Assembly (NCBI GenBank): GCA_017640615.1
Contig: JAEPQK010000005.1
Span: 186,001 to 250,000 of the forward strand
From: Rhizobiaceae bacterium
Lineage (GTDB): Bacteria > Pseudomonadota > Alphaproteobacteria > Rhizobiales > Rhizobiaceae
Reading direction: 5' to 3'
Length of the DNA: 64,000 bases
Part shown: positions 1 through 8,224 of the stretch, piece by piece
Layout of the letters: every line of letters starts with the position of its first letter
Numbering within the stretch: the first letter of the stretch is position 1
The notes under the pieces: model-generated
The model's database searches: none
What the model saw: the letters and a program-made list of their open reading frames with translations, nothing else
What the model was told of the DNA's origin: nothing
Translations under genes and position numbers: made by a program

Positions 1-268
1 TCATGAGCTCTGCGAACGCGCCAGAGGCCGCTTTCAGCGCGCTTTCCATCTGGCTCCCGCGCCGCATTAGCCGGCGCACCTCGAACGCGGTCACGGCCAA
101 CCCGCAGGTAAGCGCCAGAACCACCAGATATTCGAATGTGTCGCTTTCCTTCACGCCGGGTGCTGCGTCGTAGCCCATAAGGTCGGCATAGGCATCGGCC
201 AGGAAAAACACCACGCAAAACACCTGCAGCACCAGAACCGCAGGCAACAGGATTTTCAGTCCACCCAT
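1..268 (-). CDS. Membrane-anchored LuxR-type HTH regulator, N-terminal part (runs off the window)
   Basis: The reading frame opens at the ATG at 266-268 and runs without a stop through the left edge, giving 89 codons. Residues about 4-24 are one membrane helix and about 46-61 a second, followed by a charged stretch (EVRRLMRRGSQMESALKAAS) ending in GAFAELM. Alphaproteobacterial helix-turn-helix regulators of this type have two N-terminal membrane helices, this kind of linker and then a LuxR C-terminal DNA-binding domain; that domain would lie outside the window and is inferred. The gene is downstream of the PepSY gene on the same strand (61 bp gap), so the two may be co-transcribed. A plain small membrane protein is the alternative. 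Confidence 0.55.
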   Translation of the reverse strand, partial: MGGLKILLPAVLVLQVFCVVFFLADAYADLMGYDAAPGVKESDTFEYLVVLALTCGLAVTAFEVRRLMRRGSQMESALKAASGAFAELM

Positions 269-329
269 TGTCGACCCCTCGTCGTTTGCGTGTGGCGCCG
301 CCCGCGAACGGGGCGGCGCCTGGTGGCGA

Positions 330-638
330 TCAGTCGTCGCCGTCGTCTTCATCATCGTCGTCGCTCCCGACCTTGAGCACTTCGCCGGTCGCCGGATCGA
401 TCTCGGCTTCGAGCGACAGGCCATCCATTGCGAACTCGACCTCGATGCCGTCGTCTTCCATCTCGAACTCTTCCACGGCGTAGCCCTGTCCTTCAAGCGC
501 AGCGCGGATTTCCGCTACCGTGGTGCCGAGCCGGTCGCCGGCTGTGATATTGGCATAGGCCGCACCGGCCGTGATGGCGAGTGCGGAGGCGGCACCGAGT
601 GCTGCGGTCAGGGGCCTGGTTGTGATCAGCTTCATCAT
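330..638 (-). CDS. Secreted PepSY-domain protein
   Basis: The product is about 102 residues. A signal peptide is visible (basic MMKLITTRP start, then an Ala-rich core ending AGAAYA), followed by one PepSY-like domain: a TTVAEIRAALEGQGY helix, beta strands rich in Glu/Asp, and the typical DPATGEVLKV hairpin. The tail is a run of Asp/Glu. The start at 638 (or 635) is preferred over the upstream in-frame ATG at 716 because an AAGGAAG ribosome site lies just before it and the signal peptide begins there. PepSY domains are small periplasmic modules thought to bind or inhibit partners; the partner here is unknown. It lies just upstream of the membrane-anchored regulator on the same strand. Confidence 0.75.
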   Translation of the reverse strand: MMKLITTRPLTAALGAASALAITAGAAYANITAGDRLGTTVAEIRAALEGQGYAVEEFEMEDDGIEVEFAMDGLSLEAEIDPATGEVLKVGSDDDDEDDGDD

Positions 639-895
639 TGGGGTCTTCCTTTCTTTGGGGTTGCAAGTCGCTGTCCTTCGCGACGCCCCGAACATCGGTG
701 CGAAAAACCGTCCCATCCATTGATCGAAAGCTTAAACAGGGCACACTAGGCCGAAGGTTTAGACGTGGTTTGCGCTGGGTTTATGCGTGCCTCCGGCGTG
801 TCCCGCTTCGCTTGTGGACGATTTCGCCATAAAAACTTCATCCAAGCGCGGCCAAGGTGCCGCGACTAAGAGGCTATGGGCAGCGGAGCGCAGAG

Positions 896-1819
896 ATGAC
901 GGACGAGCCGAAGGACGGGCAGGGCGGCATGGACTGGCTGGAGGCGGAGCTCGCCGACACGCTGGACGAGGATTACGAGCTCGAACTTTCCGAGCCGGCA
1001 CTCTCCGTTGAGCTGCGCCGCATCTACAAGCAGATGCACCCGCCATCGATCGACCGGCACACCTATTTCCACGAGTTGCTGCGCCTGCAGTCGGAGCTGA
1101 TCAAGCTGCAGGATTGGGTCTCATACCATCAGAAAAAGATCGTGGTCGTCTTCGAAGGCCGCGATTCCGCCGGCAAGGGTGGCGTCATCAAGCGCATTAC
1201 CCAGCGGCTCAACCCGCGCGTTGCGCGGGTTGTGGCGCTGCCCGCACCCACCGAGCGCGAGAAGTCGCAATGGTATTTCCAGCGCTACGTGCCGCATCTG
1301 CCGGCCGGCGGCGAAATCGTGTTGTTCGACCGCTCCTGGTACAACCGCGCCGGTGTAGAACGCGTCATGGGCTTTGCCTCCGACGATCAGGTCGAGCAGT
1401 TCTTCAACGACGTGCCCGAATTCGAGCGCATGCTGGTGCGCTCGGGCATTCTGCTGGTCAAATACTGGTTCTCCATCACCGATGAGGAGCAGCAGATGCG
1501 CTTCCTGATGCGCATCCACGACCCGCTCAAACAGTGGAAACTTTCGCCTATGGACCTGCAGTCGCGCATTCGCTGGGAGCGCTACACGAAGGCCAAGGAG
1601 GAGATGTTCGCACGCACCAATATCCCCGAAGCGCCGTGGTACATCGTGGAGGGCAATGACAAGAAGCGCGCCAGGCTGAACTGCATGGACCACCTCTTGG
1701 CGCAGGTGCCTTACGAGCCCGTGCCGCATGAGGAGGTCGATCTGCCCGACCGAGTGTTCAATCCGAACTACGAGCGCGCCGTGCTCCCGCGCGACCTCTA
1801 CGTTCCGCAGAAATACTGA
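896..1819 (+). CDS. ppk2: Polyphosphate kinase 2 (PPK2 family)
   Basis: Predicted cytosolic enzyme of 307 residues that moves phosphate between polyphosphate and nucleotides. A Walker A motif (GRDSAGKGG, about 88-96), a Walker B region (VLFDRSWYNR, about 142-151) and the lid region around MRIHDPLKQWKLSPMD are the PPK2 hallmarks, and the length fits single-domain PPK2. The ATG at 896 is chosen because GGAG lies 7 bases upstream; an in-frame GTG at 857 would add an Arg-rich stretch unlike the family. Whether it prefers NDP or NMP acceptors cannot be read from sequence alone; the single-domain layout fits class I (NDP) best. It stands alone. Confidence 0.92.
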   Translation: MTDEPKDGQGGMDWLEAELADTLDEDYELELSEPALSVELRRIYKQMHPPSIDRHTYFHELLRLQSELIKLQDWVSYHQKKIVVVFEGRDSAGKGGVIKRITQRLNPRVARVVALPAPTEREKSQWYFQRYVPHLPAGGEIVLFDRSWYNRAGVERVMGFASDDQVEQFFNDVPEFERMLVRSGILLVKYWFSITDEEQQMRFLMRIHDPLKQWKLSPMDLQSRIRWERYTKAKEEMFARTNIPEAPWYIVEGNDKKRARLNCMDHLLAQVPYEPVPHEEVDLPDRVFNPNYERAVLPRDLYVPQKY

Positions 1820-1913
1820 CACCTGGCGTTGTTGACGGTCTATCGCCGCTGCACGCGTTGACCGGCCGGCTGGCCGATCTATCCTGCGGCTCCCAACCAA
1901 GGAGCCATGTCAC

Positions 1914-2162
1914 ATGTCCGACAAAGCCGAAGCGCGGGTTGCGCAAAAGGGGCCGTTTGCGGTCGAGGTGGAGGCCGGCAAGGCCTATTTCTGGTGCGCT
2001 TGCGGGCGCTCGGCCAAACAGCCCTTCTGCGACGGCAGCCACGAGGTGACCGACCTGCGCCCGGTGAGATATGTGGCGGAAAAGGACGGCAAGGCCTTCT
2101 TCTGCGGCTGCAAGCAAACCGGCAACAAGCCGCTCTGCGACGGCACGCATAACGGGCTTTGA
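1914..2162 (+). CDS. CDGSH-type iron-sulfur protein with two zinc-finger-CDGSH motifs
   Basis: An 82-residue protein with two CDGSH-type [2Fe-2S] sites: CACGRSAKQPFCDGSH and CGCKQTGNKPLCDGTH. Each has the C-x-C...C-D-G-S/T-H ligand set (three Cys, one His) that holds a redox-active cluster. Bacterial twin-CDGSH proteins are small soluble electron-transfer or sensing proteins of poorly known partners. The start is the ATG at 1914, after AAGGAG. A 22-base piece of this gene (2049-2070) recurs almost unchanged at 4375-4396 beyond the next two genes, which shows that the 3' part of this locus was duplicated around the cassette. Confidence 0.9.
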   Translation: MSDKAEARVAQKGPFAVEVEAGKAYFWCACGRSAKQPFCDGSHEVTDLRPVRYVAEKDGKAFFCGCKQTGNKPLCDGTHNGL

Positions 2163-2168
2163 TCGGGC

Positions 2169-2452
2169 AAGGCGCACACCAAATTTCGCGCGTCATCCCG
2201 GCCAAGGGAGCTTCGCGACTGCGAGCCGGGACCTATTGAGAAGCTCGGCCGGTCTGCGGAAGGACTTTGGGGTTGTGCTGCGCTCACTTGAGAATCCGGC
2301 CGCGCATGAGGATGCTCCGATCAATGGGTCCCGGCTCTTCGCTTCGCTCGGCCGGGATGACGACCTGCGGGCTTGACGCCGACATTTCATAAACAACACG
2401 GAGGTTCTGCGCGTCGTCCCGGAAGGCGTAGCCTGTCCGGGACACATTCCGT
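2169..2452. repeat. Left copy of a ~280-bp direct repeat bordering the 2544-4375 cassette; contains a MITE-like unit
   Basis: This non-coding stretch fills the 381-base gap after the CDGSH gene. It aligns base for base, with scattered substitutions and small gaps, to 4397-4676. Inside it, 2191-2203 (CGTCATCCCGGCC) and 2350-2362 (GGCCGGGATGACG) are perfect 13-bp inverted repeats bounding a 172-bp palindromic unit resembling a non-autonomous element. A second unit (CGTCGTCCCGG...CCGGGAC) follows at about 2412-2442. A related unit is at 34576-34701. No gene is seen here. Confidence 0.85.
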
Positions 2453-2543
2453 GACAAATATGAAGGTCGCCATCGCGCAAGTTATCCCCGCACCTCGTGA
2501 TAGGAATATTATCTCCTGCTGAAGAGCACCGCAGGAGGCGGCA

Positions 2544-3716
2544 TTGCAGCGCGACGACCCAAGGTTTGAACTTTCCATAGCGAGACTTCGTGAGGCGTTG
2601 GCCGCCGCAGCGCTAAGACGCGCGGTGGGCCAACTCAATGAAAAGGCCGGGTTCGATCCCAGCCAGCCCCGCGTGCCGGCTGGCAATTCGGATGGCGGCC
2701 AGTGGACGAGCGGGGGAGGCTCGGCATCCGGCGGAACGCGTCCAGCGGAATTCGGTAGGCCGCGCGAAAACCGTCGCCGCGAGAGTCATACCGCTGTGCG
2801 AAGCCGTACGTTCAGAGACCACTCCGGCAACGAACCTTGGAAATCGCGCACTGAGCATTACCGCGTTGATGGCTCGGTAGCTTCCCAGACAGTGGAAAGT
2901 CGCGACGGGAGCAAAATTGAGAGCTCGACTGGAAGCCGACGCGCCGGTGAAACTTCGCAAAGAAGCACAGTTAAGCTGTCGAACGGTCAGTCTTTCACAT
3001 TCGAAACGCAGAACGAAACGCAACGCGTATTCGACGACAAAGGGCGGCTCCTCAGTCAGACGGTCTGGACCGCGAATGGACCGCAATCGAGTGCTGTGTT
3101 GCAGCCCGCCGCGGCGACCCTCCAGCAGACCGGCAAGGTCATGGAGGCAGGCCGCTCGCTTTACAATTGGTTGTCCAGCCAGAACACGTCTGAACAGCAG
3201 GCGTGTTATGCATTTACATCACGCGAATACGGGTCAACTCGATCACCAGAGGAACTAGTTCCATTCGTGGGAATGCTACATCGAGAACAAGTCGAGACAG
3301 CATGTAGAAGACTTGGGCAAGTCGAGGCGATCACAAGTCGCGCTCTCAAAGCTGCTCTTTCCGAGCGGTCGAAATGGCAGGCCGCGCAACTAGGCACCAG
3401 GGTCCATTGGCTGATCGCAACTGAAGTAAACGGCTCCGCATCTGTGCGGGTTGGGACTATGGTGCCTACCAATCCGAACTTTCGTGCCGAAATATCGTTC
3501 TTGAAGACAAAAGAAGAAACCTACGGAAGGCCCGGTTCCATTCGCATTGATATATTGGAGAACGCACGAAACGATACCGTCTGCGTTTATGATATCAAGA
3601 CGGGGCGCAGCGGGTTGCTTCCAGGGCGCTCGCTTGAAATAGCCAACGCGGTCCGAAATCATTACGGCCCGGCCAAGCGTATTATCGTAACGGAAATTCG
3701 ACCTCGCCAGCCATGA
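2544..3716 (+). CDS. Candidate polymorphic toxin: GGQWT-type leader with C-terminal PD-(D/E)XK-like nuclease domain
   Basis: A 390-residue protein starting at a TTG preceded by a near-perfect AGGAGG (2533-2538). Residues about 1-34 are helical and basic, followed by PRVPAGNSDGGQWT (about 42-55), a motif I associate with the N-termini of phage-head and toxin-like proteins of alphaproteobacteria. About 60-220 is low-complexity, rich in Ser/Thr/Arg/Gln. The C-terminal part contains IRIDILE (Asp336) and VYDIKTG (Asp350-x-Lys352), the spacing of a PD-(D/E)XK nuclease core. It has no signal peptide or membrane segment. The next gene overlaps by 4 bases, as in toxin-immunity pairs. Base composition is visibly lower in GC than the neighbours. 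The nuclease and toxin roles are inferences. Confidence 0.55.
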   Translation: MQRDDPRFELSIARLREALAAAALRRAVGQLNEKAGFDPSQPRVPAGNSDGGQWTSGGGSASGGTRPAEFGRPRENRRRESHTAVRSRTFRDHSGNEPWKSRTEHYRVDGSVASQTVESRDGSKIESSTGSRRAGETSQRSTVKLSNGQSFTFETQNETQRVFDDKGRLLSQTVWTANGPQSSAVLQPAAATLQQTGKVMEAGRSLYNWLSSQNTSEQQACYAFTSREYGSTRSPEELVPFVGMLHREQVETACRRLGQVEAITSRALKAALSERSKWQAAQLGTRVHWLIATEVNGSASVRVGTMVPTNPNFRAEISFLKTKEETYGRPGSIRIDILENARNDTVCVYDIKTGRSGLLPGRSLEIANAVRNHYGPAKRIIVTEIRPRQP

Positions 3717-4375
3717 GGACCGCAAAGCTCGCACCATTGATGCGTCCACTGCTTGAGCGTCACGCGGACCTAGAGATGCGCGGCCGCTGGATCGTTGTAA
3801 AACCCGTTCGGCATGTGTTCAGGGGCATAATGCTCGATCGGACAAGCGGCGCAGCAACGACAGCCGTCTCCTCTGTCGTTTGGCATCTCTTTGAATTCCA
3901 GACCTCGATTCCTTTGATCTGGAAGCAAGCGTTTCCCTGGCTCGATTTGTCACGCTCGGATCAACTTGAAAGCCTGTTCGACGGTATCGAACGGATATTC
4001 CTCCCGCAGCTCCGCGCCGTGCAGACGGTCGGGGATCTGGTTGCCTATGTTGACCGGCATTGGGCCAGGCACCGGCTGTTCGATACGCCCGAAACCAAAG
4101 TCATCGTCGATGCCGCTCTCGGCAGGTTAGGGGAGGCTCGCGCCGTTGCCGACGCGAATATCGTGCGATGGTCGTCCAACAATCGCAGGTGGGATGATGT
4201 AGATCGACAGCAAATGTCGTGCTTAGCGAACCTTCACGATTGTCTGGTTAGCGGCGACATTGACGCTATTGCGCGCCTGCTTCACGAATGGGAAGCAGCG
4301 ACGGTCAAGCACAACAAGCTTGAAGGGCTGTGGGAGCCGACACCGTTTCCGCTGGAGAAGCCAGCCACGAGCTAA
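3713..4375 (+). CDS. Unknown 220-residue protein, candidate immunity partner of the upstream gene
   Basis: It starts at an ATG overlapping the upstream stop (ATGA), so translation is coupled. I do not recognise a family. The protein is mostly predicted helix with many Trp residues (for example WHLFEFQTS and IPLIWKQAFPWLD), no signal peptide and no membrane helix, and reads as soluble and cytosolic. Its stop codon TAA (4373-4375) lies exactly where the right-hand duplicated DNA begins, so the last residues may have been set by the rearrangement. Position and coupling suggest an antidote for the candidate nuclease, but nothing in the sequence itself proves this. Confidence 0.5.
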   Translation: MRTAKLAPLMRPLLERHADLEMRGRWIVVKPVRHVFRGIMLDRTSGAATTAVSSVVWHLFEFQTSIPLIWKQAFPWLDLSRSDQLESLFDGIERIFLPQLRAVQTVGDLVAYVDRHWARHRLFDTPETKVIVDAALGRLGEARAVADANIVRWSSNNRRWDDVDRQQMSCLANLHDCLVSGDIDAIARLLHEWEAATVKHNKLEGLWEPTPFPLEKPATS

Positions 4376-4676
4376 CCGATCTGCGCCCGGTGAGATAAGG
4401 CGCACATCAACCTTCGCGCGTCATCCCGGCCAAGGGAGCTTCGCGACCGCGAGCCGGGACCTATTGAGAAGCGCGGCCGGGTTGCGGAAGGACGGCTGAG
4501 CCCGCGCAGCGTTCGATTGAGAACCCGGCCGCGCATGCTCAGATCGATGGTTCCCGGCTCTTCGCTTCGCTCGGCCGGGATGACGACCTGCGGGCTTTGA
4601 CGCCGACATTTCATAAACAACACGGAGGTTCTGCGCGTCGTCCCTTAAGGCGTAGCTTGTCCGGAACCCATTCCGT
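4375..4676. repeat. Right copy of the cassette border repeat, with a CDGSH gene fragment at its left end
   Basis: Bases 4375-4396 match 2049-2070 inside the CDGSH gene (one difference), and 4397-4676 match 2169-2452. The copy is therefore a joined version of the left locus lacking 2071-2168. The inner MITE-like unit is bounded by CGTCATCCCGGCC (4419-4431) and GGCCGGGATGACG (4573-4585). The remaining 4677-4724 shows nothing. The 349-base gap 4376-4724 contains no gene. Confidence 0.85.
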
Positions 4677-4724
4677 AGCGGTCGCGCAGCTCTAATCAGG
4701 CAAGAGGGCGGAACGAAACGCCCC

Positions 4725-5180
4725 TCACCAATATCTGCCGGTCACGGCGATGACGATTGTCGCAAGCCCAAGCACGAGGTTGATCGCCACCGTCATCCGT
4801 ATCTTGTCGAGGTTTTTGGCTGCTTCGGCGAAGTCGCCGCCGTCCACCGCGGTGCGGAACCGTTTCCACGGCGCGGCGACAAGGTGCATGAACAGAAGCA
4901 TCATCAGAATGCCGATAGCCATCATCAGGTGAACCGACGTCGGCAGCGTCGCAAATCCGCCAAAGGCGGCGAAGACCAGCCAGAAACCCGTGACGAGCAG
5001 CAGGATGATTGCGAAGCCCACCTTGGGAAGAAAGCTCGCAAAGACGCGCCGCCACAATCCCAGCCGCTGTTTGGGTTCAAGTTCCGCCGCCGCCGGTCGC
5101 AATATCCAGTAGGCGAAAAGCATGCCGCCGACCCAGAAAGTGGCGGACAGAATATGCAGCGCAAGCAGCGTGACGATCAT
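4725..5180 (-). CDS. CopD-like four-helix integral membrane protein
   Basis: A 151-residue inner-membrane protein with four hydrophobic helices (about 2-25, 48-72, 80-102 and 128-148). The N-terminal LLALHILSATFWVGGML, with His and Trp in helix 1, and the HLMMAIGILMMLLFMHLV segment are typical of the CopD/YozB-like superfamily, whose members are linked to copper handling or haem-protein assembly. The ATG at 5180 is chosen since GGAG lies just upstream; the in-frame GTG at 5192 would swallow that site. It has no copper operon around it, so its substrate is unknown. It is downstream of prfC on the same strand. Confidence 0.65.
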   Translation of the reverse strand: MIVTLLALHILSATFWVGGMLFAYWILRPAAAELEPKQRLGLWRRVFASFLPKVGFAIILLLVTGFWLVFAAFGGFATLPTSVHLMMAIGILMMLLFMHLVAAPWKRFRTAVDGGDFAEAAKNLDKIRMTVAINLVLGLATIVIAVTGRYW

Positions 5181-5242
5181 CGAACTCTCCACGTTTCAGC
5201 GCTTCGAAAAGGCGCGCAGCCGCGGCCGGAAGTCAAGCGCGC

Positions 5243-6838
5243 CTAAGCCGCCTTCGCCTCGCCGGCGGCCTGATAGTCCTTGACGGCGGCGAAGCGCACA
5301 TCCTTCCAGCGTTCGGCCTCATAGTTGAGGCCAAATTCGTGCGGCGCCATGAACACCGGGTCGCCGTCGAGGTCGCGCGCCATGTCGCCTTTATGCGCGT
5401 TGATGAAGCGCTCGAGTTCAACCTTCTCCGCGCTGATCCAGCGGCACACGGTGAACCGCGCCATCTCGAAATCGACCGGCAGCTGATATTCGGCCTCAAG
5501 CCGCATCTTGAGCACGTCGAGCTGCAGCGCACCCACGACGCCCACCATTGCCGGCGAGCCGTCTTCGGGCAGGAAGAGCTGCACCACGCCTTCCTCGGCC
5601 ATCTGCTGCAGCGCTTCTTTCAGCTTTTTTGCTTTCATCGCGTCGCCCAGCCGCACACGGCGCAGGATTTCAGGCGCGAAGTTGGGCACGCCGCGGAAGT
5701 TGAGCTCCTCGCCTTCCGTCAGCGTGTCGCCGATCCGCAGCGTGCCGTGGTTGGGAATGCCCACAACATCGCCCGCAAACGCTTCGTCGGCGGTCACCCG
5801 GCTCTTGGCGAAGAAGAACTGCGGCGCGGAAAGGCTCATCTGTTTGCCGGTGCGCGTCAGCTTCGCCTTCATGCCGCGCGCCAGCTTGCCCGAACACACG
5901 CGCACAAAGGCGATGCGGTCGCGATGGTTGGGGTCCATATTCGCCTGAATCTTGAACACGAAGGAGGTCATCTTGTCCTCGCTCGCCTCAACCCGGCGGC
6001 GGTCTGCCTCCTGCGCGCGCGGCTGCGGCGCCCAGGCGCCCAGCGCCTCGATCAGATCGCGCACACCGAAATTGCGCAGCGCTGAGCCGAAGAAGACCGG
6101 CGTCAGATGCCCCTCGCGAAAGGCTTCCAGATCGAATGGACGGCAGGCCTCGCGGGCGAGTTCCATCTCCTCGGTCAGCGCGTTGCGCTCATGCTCGGGC
6201 AGCAGCCCGGCCACCTGCTCCGATTGCGGTCCGTTGACTTTGGCCCAGCTTTCGTCGGCATCGCCATGCCGCACCGCATTGTCGGCGAGATGATAGGTGC
6301 CGCCGAAGCTTCTGCCGCGCCCGATCGGCCAGGTCACAGGCGCGGTGTCGAGCGCCAGCTTCTGCTCGATTTCGTCGAGAATTTCGAACGGGTCGCGGGT
6401 CTCGCGGTCCATCTTGTTGACGAAAGTGACGATCGGGATGTCGCGCAGCCGGCACACTTCGAACAGCTTCAGCGTACGCGGCTCGATGCCCTTGGCGGCG
6501 TCGATCACCATCACGGCGCTGTCGACCGCCGTCAGCGTTCGGTAGGTATCGTCGGCAAAGTCTTCATGGCCCGGCGTATCGAGCAGGTTGAAAACATGGT
6601 CGCCATACTCGAAAGTCATCACCGAGGTGACGACGGAAATGCCGCGCTCGCGCTCGATCTTCATCCAGTCCGAACGCGTCTGGATCTTGTCGCGCTTGGC
6701 CTTCACCTCGCCGGCGAGCTGGATAGCGCCGCCGAAAAGCAGCAGCTTCTCCGTCAGCGTCGTCTTGCCCGCGTCCGGGTGCGAAATGATCGCGAATGTG
6801 CGGCGGCGCGCCACCGCTTGCTCAAGTTTCTCAGACAT
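5243..6838 (-). CDS. prfC: Peptide chain release factor 3 (RF3)
   Basis: A 531-residue translational GTPase that recycles RF1/RF2 from the ribosome after termination. G1 (SHPDAGKTTLTEK), the switch/G2 region (RERGISVVTSVM), G3 (LLDTPGHEDFADDTYRTL) and G4 (TFVNKMDRETRDP) are all present. The C-terminal part (QLDVLKMRLEAEYQLPVDF) matches RF3 domain III. Length is normal for the family and the ATG at 6838 gives the standard MSEKLEQAVARRRTFAIISH start. It is followed 62 bases later by the CopD-like gene on the same strand. Confidence 0.97.
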   Translation of the reverse strand: MSEKLEQAVARRRTFAIISHPDAGKTTLTEKLLLFGGAIQLAGEVKAKRDKIQTRSDWMKIERERGISVVTSVMTFEYGDHVFNLLDTPGHEDFADDTYRTLTAVDSAVMVIDAAKGIEPRTLKLFEVCRLRDIPIVTFVNKMDRETRDPFEILDEIEQKLALDTAPVTWPIGRGRSFGGTYHLADNAVRHGDADESWAKVNGPQSEQVAGLLPEHERNALTEEMELAREACRPFDLEAFREGHLTPVFFGSALRNFGVRDLIEALGAWAPQPRAQEADRRRVEASEDKMTSFVFKIQANMDPNHRDRIAFVRVCSGKLARGMKAKLTRTGKQMSLSAPQFFFAKSRVTADEAFAGDVVGIPNHGTLRIGDTLTEGEELNFRGVPNFAPEILRRVRLGDAMKAKKLKEALQQMAEEGVVQLFLPEDGSPAMVGVVGALQLDVLKMRLEAEYQLPVDFEMARFTVCRWISAEKVELERFINAHKGDMARDLDGDPVFMAPHEFGLNYEAERWKDVRFAAVKDYQAAGEAKAA

Positions 6839-6915
6839 TTCAGGAATTCCGTTCGTTGCGCGGGCTTATAGCGATGCCGCGCTGCGCTGTCGAACGGGTT
6901 TTTGAACGCGGCCGC

Positions 6916-7259
6916 TCAGGCCTCCTTTATGTCGTCTATCTTCTTCTGGAGGGTTTCTTTGGCAAGAAGCAGGGCGGCCTTCACGTCGGCTACATCTTCT
7001 TCAGCCTCAGCAAGCTCAATTGCTTCAATCGCCTCGTTCAAAGTACGAATGACCGAATCCAGCGCAAATTTGGTTAGGTAGGGTCCGGGTGGTGGGAGTC
7101 GCTCAGCATCAGCTGGAGGCGCACTGGGGTATGCACAGTCGTTGGCCGCAACTTCGGCTATTCTTCCGCCGTTACGCCGAAATATGCTGCGATATCGTGC
7201 TGCCTGTCTCCTCGAGCCAACATTCCTTTGACAAGCTGAGTTTCACGATAATTCAACAT
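6916..7259 (-). pseudogene. Small helix-turn-helix-like protein gene with a one-base deletion (frameshifted)
   Basis: Reading the minus strand from the ATG at 7259 gives MLNYRETQLVKGMLARGDR, then QHDIAAYFGV, then a stop six codons later. Dropping by one frame at this point restores NGGRIAEVAANDCAYPS and an open frame to the TGA at 6916, ending in a helical tail (about EAIEAIELAEAEEDVADVKA). The joined product, about 114 residues with a DIAAYFGVNGGRIAEV core, is a sensible protein; neither half alone has both a start and a full length. A single base lost in the GGCGT-AACGGC stretch (near 7168-7174) explains it. It is a recent pseudogene or a sequencing error. No other gene lies in 6839-7418. 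Confidence 0.7.
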
Positions 7260-7418
7260 CTAAGGGATCTCGCAAACGGTGAGTCGGAGCTCAAGTATAG
7301 GCCTATGCGAACCTTGAGTTCTACTAATCGATTTCCTGGCTGCAACGTTCCATCAGTTGCTTCGTGTAAGAGTCTCGCCAGATTGAGGCTCGGACAACTG
7401 GATGCTGACGCCTTCGGG

Positions 7419-8213
7419 CTAACTGGCCAACGCGACAATGGCGTCGGCGGGCGTGAAGGGGCTCACATCCACGCCCGCCGTGCCGACCCGCACGAAGCTG
7501 CCGGCTGGCACGGGCTGCCATGCCGCACCGTCCTTGTCGAGCGGCTCGGAAACAAGCGAATGGCCATGTGCGCCGGCCGACAGGTAGAGCGTCGGCGCAA
7601 AGCGGTCGGTGGCGTAGCGCACCGCAAAAAGAGACTGGCCGTCCGAAAACGCCGCTGTCAGCCGCAGGAAGGGTTCGATGCCGGCCTCGCGCGCCGCTTC
7701 GCTCACGCGGTTCACCGCGCGCAGCGTCGCGCCATGCGGGTCGCGGTCGAGCCCCTCTGCCAGCATGATCAGGAACAGCAATTCGGAATCGGTCGAGCCA
7801 TGGCGCTCGGCATAGAGCTGGTCGGGCAGGCTGTTTTCCAGCCGCCGGCGAATGGTCTCGAAGCCGCCGATCTGGCCGTTATGCATGAAGCTCCAATTGC
7901 CACTCGCAAAGGGATGGCAATTGTCGCGGCTGGTTGCGCCGGTTGTCGATGCCCGCACATGCGCCAGGAAAAGATGTGAGCGCACCTGGCGGCACACATG
8001 CCGCAGATTTGGGTCCGACCACGCCGGCAATATGTCGCGATAAAGCCCCGGCTCGTTGCGCTCGCCATACCAGGCAACGCCGAACCCGTCGCCATTGGTC
8101 GCGGTCTTCGCCTCCTGTGCGCGGTGGCTCTGCGCAACGAGCGAGTGGCACGGCGCGGATACGATGTCTTCCAGAAAGATGGCCTTGCCACGATACGCGG
8201 CCCAGCGGCACAA
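7419..8213 (-). CDS. Class II glutamine amidotransferase (YafJ-like)
   Basis: 264 residues. The start is a TTG at 8213 that places Cys at position 2 (MCRWAAYRG); in this N-terminal-nucleophile family Met is removed and that Cys attacks glutamine, which supports the unusual start. Other family marks are GDGFGVAWYGE, FLAHVRASTTGATSRDNCHPF, SFMHNGQIGGF (the NG-containing glutamine pocket) and STDSELLFLIML. No synthase domain is attached, so ammonia must go to a separate partner or the protein acts only as a glutaminase-like enzyme. It follows the DUF6356 gene by 11 bases on the same strand. Confidence 0.9.
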   Translation of the reverse strand: MCRWAAYRGKAIFLEDIVSAPCHSLVAQSHRAQEAKTATNGDGFGVAWYGERNEPGLYRDILPAWSDPNLRHVCRQVRSHLFLAHVRASTTGATSRDNCHPFASGNWSFMHNGQIGGFETIRRRLENSLPDQLYAERHGSTDSELLFLIMLAEGLDRDPHGATLRAVNRVSEAAREAGIEPFLRLTAAFSDGQSLFAVRYATDRFAPTLYLSAGAHGHSLVSEPLDKDGAAWQPVPAGSFVRVGTAGVDVSPFTPADAIVALAS

Positions 8214-8224
8214 GCGCGTTCGCC

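Noticed and set aside
7253-7438. Short minus-strand frame upstream of the frameshifted gene
   Set aside because: It crosses the amidotransferase stop and has no family features; the frame simply lies beside the true ATG at 7259.
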